From the IMG/VR virus record IMGVR_UViG_3300005436_000125, positions 1 through 24,203 of that record: a stretch of DNA of 24,203 nucleotides, one strand, 5' to 3'. Each line of letters opens with the position of its first letter. The first letter of the stretch is position 1. The DNA comes from a virus. This document shows, piece by piece, positions 14,150-20,666 of this stretch. The notes beneath the pieces are model-generated. The model was not told the DNA's origin and searched no databases. It saw only the letters and a list, made by a program, of their open reading frames with translations. Both the position numbers and the translations under genes were made by a program.

Positions 14150-14680
14150 TCAGCTCGCGGCGGGGTTCGAGACAATCGTTGCGTCGAAGCGGTGCACCGT
14201 GCGCAGCTGCTGCGCCTGCCCCGCGTTGCCGATGATCTGCGGCGTGGAGTCGATGTACTGCAGGCCCTTCAGCCCCGTGTCGTGACCGTCGCTGGTCGTC
14301 GACAGGTTCTGCGGCCACTCGAGCACTTGCTGCAGAGCGCCGCTGTCCTCTGCAGCGAGAGAGACGACCGCGTCACGCAGCGTGTCGCTGACCTGCTGCG
14401 GCGTTGCCAGCGTCCGCGCGACAGTGACCGTCAGCTCGACGAGATGAATCTGCGTCGTGCAGGCAATGGTCAGCCGCGACGGGTGCCGCTTCTCCACGCC
14501 CCACCGGCTATCGGTGTGGATCTCGGAGACGATGCCGCGGCGCGTGTATTCCTCGGCGGTCAGCCCCTCGGGCAGGTCACCCTGGAAGCGCGTCGAGGTG
14601 ATGGCTCGAATCGATCCGGCCCCGTCCTGCACGAGCTCGCGCACGCGCTGGAGCGCGTAGGCGAAGGGCGCGTACGACAT
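14150..14680 (-). CDS. Candidate tail terminator protein
   Basis: A 176-residue protein from ATG 14680. A TTG at 14686 could add two residues, but the GGTGAT site is spaced better for the ATG. The N-terminal half carries YAPFAYALQRVRELVQD and a central strand region IACTTQIHLVELTVTVARTL, followed by a helical stretch TPQQVSDTLRDAVVSL. This strand-strand-helix pattern and size resemble phage tail terminator proteins, which stop tube growth and join it to the head. Position between the connector candidate and the tube gene supports this. No diagnostic motif is visible, so another neck protein remains possible. Confidence 0.5.
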   Translation of the reverse strand: MSYAPFAYALQRVRELVQDGAGSIRAITSTRFQGDLPEGLTAEEYTRRGIVSEIHTDSRWGVEKRHPSRLTIACTTQIHLVELTVTVARTLATPQQVSDTLRDAVVSLAAEDSGALQQVLEWPQNLSTTSDGHDTGLKGLQYIDSTPQIIGNAGQAQQLRTVHRFDATIVSNPAAS

Positions 14681-14686
14681 GGGCAA

Positions 14687-15103
14687 TCACCATTGCGAGG
14701 TTGACTTGCGATCGAACACCTGCGGCCTGCCGCTGGTGCCGCTCGTCGCCGAGAACGTCGCGCCGCCCACGCCGTCGCGTGAGCTCGGCGTGTAGTCGAT
14801 CAGCTTCGCCTTGCCGGTGCGGATGTCGTCGAGGCGATAGAACGTGTCGCGGAACTCGGGCGGGACCGTGATGCCCTTGGTCTGCGAGTACGACAAGATA
14901 ATGAACACGCCGAGTGTCAGGTCTTGCACCTGCGCGCTCGTCGTCGTGTCGCCCAGCGTGTAGCCGGCGCCGCTCGCTGCCTCTTTGATGCGCGCTCGAG
15001 CAGCGGCCTCGAACTGATTGAACGCAGCCGTAGTTGGCGCGACCGCAGAGCGGACGTCGGACCCGATGGCATTGTCGACGTAGGTCGTGTCGATGTACGC
15101 CAC
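14687..15103 (-). CDS. Candidate head-tail connector (DUF1320-like position)
   Basis: A 138-residue protein, starting at GTG 15103 (MAYIDTTYVDNAIGS), with a GAGGA site upstream. The helical core, AAFNQFEAAARARIKEAASG and VQDLTLGVFIILSYSQ, resembles small head-completion proteins that bind under the portal; Mu-like phages carry a DUF1320 protein at this place. The C-terminal tail is Gly/Ser/Thr-rich and probably flexible. The stop lies 6 bases before the next gene's ATG. Assignment rests mainly on helix pattern, length and gene order. Confidence 0.5.
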   Translation of the reverse strand: MAYIDTTYVDNAIGSDVRSAVAPTTAAFNQFEAAARARIKEAASGAGYTLGDTTTSAQVQDLTLGVFIILSYSQTKGITVPPEFRDTFYRLDDIRTGKAKLIDYTPSSRDGVGGATFSATSGTSGRPQVFDRKSTSQW

Positions 15104-15115
15104 CGAGTCCTCGGG

Positions 15116-15871
15116 TCAGCGCTTGTTGTCGTCGCGGCGATCGAGCTTCTTGAGGATCGCGTCCAGCTTCGCCTCGAGCTCAGCGTTCTTGGCGCGCAGG
15201 GCCACGAGCTCGGCATTGCTGCCACCGCTCACGACTTGCTGCATGGCCTCGGCGATCACCTTGGCCTGGTGGTCCGCGGCTAGCCGCGTGCGGTTCTCGG
15301 TGGTGGGCGGCGCGGCGTGTAGGAAGTCCTGCGGGCGCCGATCGAACTCGCCCATGTCGCACGCCACGCCATCGCGATCGACGACGCGGCAGAAGAGCAG
15401 CGGGGGCAGCCCGTGCCGGTGCTCGGGGAAGACCTCGTGCAACAAGGTCCACTCGTTGACCGGGCACTTCCAGTGCATGTGCTGCTCGAGCGCATCGGCG
15501 AAGCCCTGCGTGCTCGGCTCGTTGCGCAGCTTGGCCTGACGCGACGGGCTGATCTCGTCGTCGAGCCAGCGCTGGCGCACGCTTGGCGCCATCTCTTTCG
15601 CGAGCCGCAGCGCCTCGTGGTCCTTCGGGCCGCGCACGCGCGCGAGCACCGCGTTGAGCCGGTCGGCGTAGACCTCGATGCGCACCGTCTTGTGCACGCG
15701 TTGACCGTCGACCACGGCCGGCGCGGGGAGGTAGTGACCCTCGATGCCCGTGCCGTTCATGGAGTCGGTGGCCACCTCGAGCACCAGGCGCTGCACGTCG
15801 CGCGGCGGATCGATGTCCTTGCCGGGCGTACCGTCCACCTTGATCGGAAGCAACGGAGCTTGCTCAGTCAT
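15116..15871 (-). CDS. Unknown protein with C-terminal coiled coil, next to major capsid gene
   Basis: A 251-residue protein. The N-terminus is MTEQAPLLPIKVDGTPGKD, followed by a mixed region rich in Arg, Asp and His (residues about 60-200), with CPVNEWTLLHEVFPEHRHG and a CRVVDRDGVACDMGEFD segment that looks like a small independent domain. The last 45 residues (SNAELVALRAKNAELEAKLD and onward) form a clear short coiled coil ending in a basic tail. No family is recognised. The start ATG at 15871 overlaps the stop of the major capsid gene (TGATGA), so expression follows capsid. Head accessory or neck protein roles are possible. The upstream extension of the frame to 16072 is shadow sequence inside the capsid gene. 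Confidence 0.65.
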   Translation of the reverse strand: MTEQAPLLPIKVDGTPGKDIDPPRDVQRLVLEVATDSMNGTGIEGHYLPAPAVVDGQRVHKTVRIEVYADRLNAVLARVRGPKDHEALRLAKEMAPSVRQRWLDDEISPSRQAKLRNEPSTQGFADALEQHMHWKCPVNEWTLLHEVFPEHRHGLPPLLFCRVVDRDGVACDMGEFDRRPQDFLHAAPPTTENRTRLAADHQAKVIAEAMQQVVSGGSNAELVALRAKNAELEAKLDAILKKLDRRDDNKR

Positions 15872-16872
15872 CAGCCCACCCGACCGTAGAGGCCGTAGGG
15901 CGACAGGCCGAACGCGCGACCGTCGAACTGCAGGCCGTACTTGAACATGTCGGTCTCGGCCGGCGTGTCCTGGTTCGGCTGATCGATCACGGTCGTGGTG
16001 ACCGACGGGCCGCCACCCGAGCTCGGCGAGGTCAGCTCGTTGTCGGTCGCCTGGCCACCGCCCTGCAGCCACCCCATGAAGGGGAAGCGCGAGTCGGCGA
16101 GGAACCAGCTCGCGGTGTTGGTGCCGTCCTCGAAGCGCGCCGACACGATGACGGTCAGCTTGCCCTTGTAGACGTTGGTGATCGGCGTCGCGGCCTGCAC
16201 GCTGCCGGTCGCGTCGAGTGTGCCGTCGGTCTTGATCGCGACGGGACGGTTGTCGGCCTGCGCGATCTCGAGTGCGGTCCGTTCGTTCGAGACGCCCACG
16301 ATCAGCAGATCGGGGTTGATGCCGAGGAACTCACCTTGCTCGTCCTTGAGCGCGCGCATCGCGGCGATGCCCGTGTTGACTGCCGAGAAGCTCAGCGCGG
16401 ACGTGACCTTGTTGTCCCAGGTGCCTCCCGTGAGGTTGGCGTTGGGATGCGTGTCGTTGAGGAGCGAGACGCCGTCGATCCCGGTCGGATTCGAAAGCAG
16501 CGACTCGAATACCAGCTTGTCGGGCGCGTAGGCGACGTCGCCCAGCATCTGGCTGATCTTGCGGCTGAAGATGCCGGTCTTGTCGTAGACCACGTCCTTG
16601 CGCGGCAGCTCGAAGCCCGCCGTGTACGTCTTCAGACGCACGTAGCGCTTCTGGACGCGGAAGCCGCCCCATACGCGCGACCCGGTCCACTCCGCGATCA
16701 CGGGGACAGCGGTGCCCTCGTCGATCTCGAGACCGATGCCGTCGCCGCTATTGAAGACGGCGGTGAACTTGGACCACACGCCGGGCGGGCGCTCGTTGAA
16801 TACCGACTGCGCCAGCGTCTGATACGTGGTGCGCGCCGCTTCGATGTTGGCGATACCTGCGGGGGAAGCCAT
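15871..16872 (-). CDS. Major capsid protein, Mu gpT-like
   Basis: A 333-residue protein resembling the Mu gpT major head subunit family (HK97 fold). Supporting segments include GFELPRKDVVYDKTGIFSRK at about residues 86-105, DKLVFESLLSN, a loop GVSLLNDTHPN, and NPDLLIVGVSNERTALEIAQ near residues 185-204. The C-terminus ends with the typical compact AFGLSPYGLYGRVG stretch. Length is close to the usual for the family. The ATG at 16872 is preceded by AAGGAAACCAAC, a strong signal fitting the most abundant virion protein. Residues 3-17 (SPAGIANIEAARTTY) closely match residues 174-188 of the protease-scaffold protein; see findings. It follows the decoration-type gene. Confidence 0.85.
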   Translation of the reverse strand: MASPAGIANIEAARTTYQTLAQSVFNERPPGVWSKFTAVFNSGDGIGLEIDEGTAVPVIAEWTGSRVWGGFRVQKRYVRLKTYTAGFELPRKDVVYDKTGIFSRKISQMLGDVAYAPDKLVFESLLSNPTGIDGVSLLNDTHPNANLTGGTWDNKVTSALSFSAVNTGIAAMRALKDEQGEFLGINPDLLIVGVSNERTALEIAQADNRPVAIKTDGTLDATGSVQAATPITNVYKGKLTVIVSARFEDGTNTASWFLADSRFPFMGWLQGGGQATDNELTSPSSGGGPSVTTTVIDQPNQDTPAETDMFKYGLQFDGRAFGLSPYGLYGRVG

Positions 16873-16909
16873 GTTGGTTTCCTTTCCTTGTTGTCAGTGC
16901 GGCGCTGGT

Positions 16910-17386
16910 TCAGAGCGCGACGTTGGTGGTTGCGAATCGCCGAACGGCGATCCACGACTGGGTCGAGCTGGCCTTCTCGACGATCTCGCCGACGACCACG
17001 CGCACGAGCGCGGTGCCCACAGCGGTCGAGCCGATGGTCGTGTCGTCGGCCACGAAGCCGTTGAGACCGATGGCAGCGTTGGTACGCAGCGCGGTCTTCA
17101 TGTTGAAGAGCCACTCGTTGCCGTATTCGAAGACGGCGTACTGAGTGCCGCCGGTGTTCCCGACGCCGGTCGGTAGCGCGTCGTCGGCCTCGAAGGCGAC
17201 GCACACGCCAGCGATCTTGCGGCTGGTCGCGGCTGCCGCGGCGCGAACGCGAGCCGGCGAACCGGTGACGTTGGTCACCTCGTTCAGCAGGCTGCCGATG
17301 TAAACGGTCTGGCCCGTCGTGATCGGCGCGCGCATCCGCGTTGCCCGACCGCGCGAAGAGCGGATGAGGTCTGCACTGAGTGCCAT
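16910..17386 (-). CDS. Head decoration / capsid stabilising protein (DUF2190-like)
   Basis: A 158-residue protein, beta-rich. It has an N-terminal GQTVYIGSLLNEVTNVTGSP, a middle IAGVCVAFEADD, and a C-terminal GTALVRVVVGEIVEK. The order of short strands with Gly turns, its length, and its place directly before the major capsid gene match small capsid decoration proteins of the DUF2190 type found in Mu-like and lambda-like heads. The ribosome binding site is strong (AGGAGAAAGCAAC before ATG 17386), in keeping with a protein needed in hundreds of copies. The identification is by pattern and position, not by a unique motif. Confidence 0.65.
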   Translation of the reverse strand: MALSADLIRSSRGRATRMRAPITTGQTVYIGSLLNEVTNVTGSPARVRAAAAATSRKIAGVCVAFEADDALPTGVGNTGGTQYAVFEYGNEWLFNMKTALRTNAAIGLNGFVADDTTIGSTAVGTALVRVVVGEIVEKASSTQSWIAVRRFATTNVAL

Positions 17387-17418
17387 GTTGCTTTCTCCTG
17401 TTCAGGCTCAGCGCCTGT

Positions 17419-17946
17419 TCACTTCGTTCGGGCGAGCCAGAGCTCGGCCACGGCTCGTTCGCGCGCGGCGCCACTCAGGCCCTGCGCGCGCAAGTTGCGT
17501 TGCGCTTCGATCGCAAGCAGCGAGCTCGGGTCGACGGGGTCGGCCGCGATGGCCGCAGCGTGCGCGACGTCTGCGATCGCTTGCGCCTGCGCTGTTTCGG
17601 CCGCGAGCGCGCGCTGCTTGGCTTCGTGCTCAGCCTCTGCGAGGACGTCAGCCTCGCGCTGCGCCGCGCGCTTCATCTCGGCTTCTGCCTCGAGCCGCGC
17701 GACCTCGTGTCGGCCGCGCCAGCGCGCGAGCACCTCTGCGTCCTGCGCCTCGCCGATGACGCCTTGCGCCTTCAGCTCCTTGCGCCACGCCTGGACAGGC
17801 GCCGAGTAGGGCTGCAACGGATCATCACTGTCGGTGACCACCACGCTCGCGGCGATCTCCTCGACGGTGATCTCCGGCTCGTCCGACGGACGCAGCTCTC
17901 CCGCCTCGGGCTCGGCTTGCGCCGGCTTGCTCTTCGCTTTGGCCAT
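17419..17946 (-). CDS. Ala/Glu-rich helical protein in head module, unknown function
   Basis: A 175-residue protein. The first 45 residues are disordered-looking, with Lys/Pro/Glu repeats and an acidic stretch (EPEITVEEIAAS). Residues about 75-150 form one long Ala/Glu/Arg/Gln helix with coiled-coil character (ARLEAEAEMKRAAQREADVL). The C-terminus ends in AVAELWLARTK. No family is recognised. It lies between the protease-scaffold gene and the decoration gene, so an assembly factor or second scaffold is a reasonable inference. The start ATG at 17946 follows TGAGGCAACACC. Alanine-rich sequence of this kind arises easily in GC-rich DNA, but the overall codon order and tight packing with its neighbours support a real gene. 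Confidence 0.7.
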   Translation of the reverse strand: MAKAKSKPAQAEPEAGELRPSDEPEITVEEIAASVVVTDSDDPLQPYSAPVQAWRKELKAQGVIGEAQDAEVLARWRGRHEVARLEAEAEMKRAAQREADVLAEAEHEAKQRALAAETAQAQAIADVAHAAAIAADPVDPSSLLAIEAQRNLRAQGLSGAARERAVAELWLARTK

Positions 17947-17955
17947 GGTGTTGCC

Positions 17956-19050
17956 TCAGGCGGTCGTGGCGCCGTTGGGCTTGCCCGCGTTGGCGCGCTG
18001 CGAGAGCGCGGCGCGAATGGTCGCGTCCTGCTTCTCGCGCGGCATGCGCACCTCGCTGAGGTTGCGGCGCATCGCCTTGACGAAGGGATCCTTCTCGTTG
18101 ATCGGCACGTCGCTGGCGGCGTTGTCTCCGGGCGGCGTCACGCTCAGCGCATGCGGCGCGAGCGGTACGACCTGCGGCAGCGCAGCGGCGAGCGCGTCGA
18201 AACGCTTGCGATCGCTGAGCGCGAGCGAGAGCAGCTCTGGCTTCGCGGCATCGAGCGCGCGGCCCTCGGCGATCACGCGGTCCACCGCGGCCGTGGCGTC
18301 CGCCTCATCGATCTTCGCGACGCGCGCGCGCAAGGTCTCGTTCTCCGCCTTCAGCGCGACATGCGCCTTCTCGTGCGCGCTGAGCGTCAGCTTGAGCGCG
18401 GTGACCGCGTCGTCGCTGAGCGTCGAGGGCACCTGCGCCTGCGACGCTGCGCCGCCCGAGAAGGCCGCCTTGATGGCGTCAGCGTTCTGTTGCAGTGCCG
18501 CGAGCAGCGCGCCCGCATCGAGCCCCGTCAGCGTCATCAGCTGCTGACAGACGAGCGCGTTCGGATCGCTGGCCTCGGGGGCCATGGCCGCCGGCTGCGA
18601 GTTGGGCGGAGGTGTCGCCGTCGCGTCGAGCGTGACCGCGCCGGCCGGCTTGTCCGAGAGCTTGCCAGCCTTCTGCATGGCGTACGCTTCCGCGGCCGCC
18701 TGCTTCGGGTCCTTGCCCTCCTTGACGAGCTTCGCGATCTTGTCGCTCACCGCGGGGTCTTCCGCGAAGGCCTTCTTCTGCTCGTCGCTCAGCGCGGCGT
18801 AGTCGTCGCCCATGGGCGCGGCGCCGGCAGGCGGCATGGGAGGCGGCGGATCGGCCATTGCCTCCGCGTCGTCAGCGTCGGGCTCGTCGTCGTCACTGTC
18901 GATCGACAGGTCTTCGCCGCGCTCGGCCGCGATGCCCTTCAGCACAGCGTCTAGCTGCTCGTCGGTGAACTCGTCGCCTTGCAACCGCTTCATCGCCTCG
19001 AGCACGTCGGCCTTGGCGATCTTCATGGTGGGGGCGGGGGCAGCGGACAT
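17956..19050 (-). CDS. Scaffold protein from internal in-frame start (gpZ/Nu3-like)
   Basis: Inside the protease gene, ATG 19050 (codon 204) begins MSAAPAPTMKIAKADVLEAM and would yield a 364-residue protein. The signal before it is excellent: AAGGAG at 19064-19059 with an 8-base gap, and the GCAAC sequence in front of the ATG is the same as at the decoration start. It falls exactly at the border between protease and scaffold-like parts. The product contains an acidic region (residues about 50-70 of the scaffold), Pro-rich linkers and a coiled coil, usual for scaffolds. By analogy to Mu gpZ and lambda Nu3 it fills the prohead before being cleaved. The prediction rests on start signal and domain border; no direct proof in sequence. 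Confidence 0.7.
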   Translation of the reverse strand: MSAAPAPTMKIAKADVLEAMKRLQGDEFTDEQLDAVLKGIAAERGEDLSIDSDDDEPDADDAEAMADPPPPMPPAGAAPMGDDYAALSDEQKKAFAEDPAVSDKIAKLVKEGKDPKQAAAEAYAMQKAGKLSDKPAGAVTLDATATPPPNSQPAAMAPEASDPNALVCQQLMTLTGLDAGALLAALQQNADAIKAAFSGGAASQAQVPSTLSDDAVTALKLTLSAHEKAHVALKAENETLRARVAKIDEADATAAVDRVIAEGRALDAAKPELLSLALSDRKRFDALAAALPQVVPLAPHALSVTPPGDNAASDVPINEKDPFVKAMRRNLSEVRMPREKQDATIRAALSQRANAGKPNGATTA

Positions 19051-19659
19051 GTTGCTTGCTCCTTGCGCGAGACGCTTGCGCGGCCGCGTGGTCGTGTACT
19101 GAGTGCGCGCCGCTTCGATGCCTGCTGCGCCGGCCGGTGAGCCGAGCGCGCGCGCGCTGAGCCGGATGGGCTCCTGGCCGTCCAAGAACGGGGTGTTGGT
19201 CAACGCGAGCGACGTGAAGCGACAGCCAATGTCCTTGCCGCTCGCACGATCGATTGCGCCGAACTGGAAGACGCCGCTCGAGTAGCGATAGCGCCCGTCC
19301 TTGACGAACGCGGCCGCCTCGTCAGTGAGCTCGACGAGCGCCCACAGGTGCGCGCGCCCGCTTGCGTCGTCCTTGATCGCGAGCTTCTGGACCCAGCCCG
19401 CGGCGGGCGCCTGAGCAGCCCACTCGGTCGCGTGCTCGTAGTCGAGCGGCACCGGGTTGCGCTGCGCTTCGAAGTTGGCAACGCATTGCTCGAACGTCGC
19501 ACGGTCGAAGCTGAACGGGCCCGCGGGGTGGCCTTCCCACGAGCCCTCCATCGCGACGTCAACCCACGTGAGCGGCGCGCCCTCTTTCACGAGCGGGTAC
19601 AGCGCACGCAGCGCCCACCGGTCCCCGACCTTGAAGGCGGAGACGAGGGGCGTGTGCAT
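17956..19659 (-). CDS. Mu gpI-like prohead protease fused to scaffold
   Basis: A 567-residue protein. Residues 1-170 match Mu-like prophage I protease: PVPLDYEHATEW with H76, GRYRYSSGVFQF with S127/S128, and SLALTNTPFLDG at 150-161 are the family landmarks, with H76 and one of these serines the likely catalytic residues. Residues 171-203 form a linker that contains a peptide resembling the capsid N-terminus. Residues 204-567 are scaffold-like: acidic, Ala/Pro-rich linkers, and a long coiled coil around 430-460. As in Mu I/Z and lambda C/Nu3, the full protein is the protease and a shorter product from an internal start is the scaffold. The start ATG at 19659 shares a base with the gpF stop (TAATG). 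Both parts leave or are cut during head maturation. Confidence 0.8.
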   Translation of the reverse strand: MHTPLVSAFKVGDRWALRALYPLVKEGAPLTWVDVAMEGSWEGHPAGPFSFDRATFEQCVANFEAQRNPVPLDYEHATEWAAQAPAAGWVQKLAIKDDASGRAHLWALVELTDEAAAFVKDGRYRYSSGVFQFGAIDRASGKDIGCRFTSLALTNTPFLDGQEPIRLSARALGSPAGAAGIEAARTQYTTTRPRKRLAQGASNMSAAPAPTMKIAKADVLEAMKRLQGDEFTDEQLDAVLKGIAAERGEDLSIDSDDDEPDADDAEAMADPPPPMPPAGAAPMGDDYAALSDEQKKAFAEDPAVSDKIAKLVKEGKDPKQAAAEAYAMQKAGKLSDKPAGAVTLDATATPPPNSQPAAMAPEASDPNALVCQQLMTLTGLDAGALLAALQQNADAIKAAFSGGAASQAQVPSTLSDDAVTALKLTLSAHEKAHVALKAENETLRARVAKIDEADATAAVDRVIAEGRALDAAKPELLSLALSDRKRFDALAAALPQVVPLAPHALSVTPPGDNAASDVPINEKDPFVKAMRRNLSEVRMPREKQDATIRAALSQRANAGKPNGATTA

Positions 19660-20366
19660 TACAGTTGGTCGTCGAGTCCAGTGGGTGGCGCGTCGAAGCC
19701 ATCATCAGGCTGCGCGTCATCGGGAAGGTCAGCGCTGTTGCGCACACGCGCGGGGTCGACTTGCGACTCACGCAGCGTGACCACACTGCAACGGCAGTTG
19801 AACCCACACGGCGGCGCGAACCGTCCCCAATCAGGATCGTCCTGCCGGAAGATCACACCATCGAGCGCCTGGTGTGCAGGCCGCACCCTGTTGTCACCGG
19901 CGGTGCGGTATTCGACGTATGGACGCGTCGCTGCCACCGCGCGGATCTGCCGGTAGCGCCCGGCACCGTACGCACCTTGAACGTTGGTGCGAAAGACCGT
20001 CTCGAGGTAACCGCTGTCGGCCGCTGTGATCCCGAGCGATGCCTCTTCGCCCCGCAGCGCGGTGACGAAGTCCTGCATCGTCGAGCCGCTCTCTAGCGCC
20101 TGTGCGAGCAGAGCATGCGCGCGCTGTCGCAACTGATCGCTCGCAAGCTGTGTTGCGGTGAACGCGTTTGCGCGCGCCGCGTCGCTGAGCTCGTAGAACT
20201 CATCCGGCGAGATGACGCCCTTCGAGAGGAAGAACCGGATCGCCTCGTCGAAGGGTAACCGCGTGAACGCAACCGGGATGGTGTCGTCGAGCTGGCGTTG
20301 CTGCGGTAGCGACTCGGGCACCTCGATCAGGCGCACGAAGAGCTGCCCCGCCATGTCGGCATGCAT
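19659..20366 (-). CDS. Mu gpF-like head morphogenesis protein (reading frame from first ATG)
   Basis: A 235-residue reading frame. Numbered from ATG 20366, residues 38-90 (PFDEAIRFFLSKGVISPDEF and the helix after) match the N-terminus of gpF-type proteins. Residues 119-140 (YLETVFRTNVQGAYGAGRYR) and 181-198 (CGFNCRCSVV with H165 before it) are the hallmark of the SPP1 gp7/Mu gpF family. Residues 1-18, however, look like the end of a DUF935 portal, and the same frame stays open and portal-like upstream to 20666. ATG 20366 has no Shine-Dalgarno site. The gene is therefore best read as the second part of a portal-gpF polyprotein made by a -1 shift; see 20367-20666. gpF-type proteins are minor head proteins bound at the portal. 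Confidence 0.8.
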   Translation of the reverse strand: MHADMAGQLFVRLIEVPESLPQQRQLDDTIPVAFTRLPFDEAIRFFLSKGVISPDEFYELSDAARANAFTATQLASDQLRQRAHALLAQALESGSTMQDFVTALRGEEASLGITAADSGYLETVFRTNVQGAYGAGRYRQIRAVAATRPYVEYRTAGDNRVRPAHQALDGVIFRQDDPDWGRFAPPCGFNCRCSVVTLRESQVDPARVRNSADLPDDAQPDDGFDAPPTGLDDQL

Positions 20367-20666
20367 GCGCGGCCGGTAGAGCGTGGCCGCAATCTCGGCG
20401 TCGTCCTTGGCCTTGCGGGCCCACTCGCTCAGCAGCCGATCGGCGTCGCCCGGGCTCTTCGCGCGCTCGATCAGCGCTGCAATCTGGTCGGCCCAGCGCG
20501 CCCACGCGGGCAGCGCAGCGACGAGCGCATCGCCCGTTACGTCCGGCGGCTTGCCGATCGTTTGGACCGCTTGCTGCCGCGCGGCATCGTCGGCCAGGGC
20601 AACGAAGTCCCCGTGGCCGCCCGCCCAGTCAGGATCGCCGCCTGCTCCCAGGGGAGCTGACTCGAG
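20367..20666 (-). other. Portal C-terminal domain encoded in the -1 frame (portal-gpF bridge)
   Basis: This 300-base stretch overlaps the end of the portal reading frame but is coding-like in the gpF frame. It gives 100 residues: a Gly/Pro linker (LESAPLGAGGDPDWAGGHGD), then helices WADQIAALIERAKSPGDADR and LLSEWARKAKDDAEIAATLY. This is the helical C-terminal region found at the end of DUF935 portals. The frame is open from 20714 to the gpF stop and contains no ATG, GTG or TTG before 20366. It can thus be translated only by entering from the portal frame. Joined at 20666, portal (515 codons) and this frame (335 codons) form one 850-residue protein. Either a programmed shift or an indel (natural or in the assembly) explains it. 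Confidence 0.75.

Noticed and set aside
17380-18954. A 524-residue plus-strand frame opposite the scaffold region
   Set aside because: It is a long Arg/Leu/Gly-rich antisense frame created by high GC at third positions of the scaffold and helical-protein genes; no start signal or domain.
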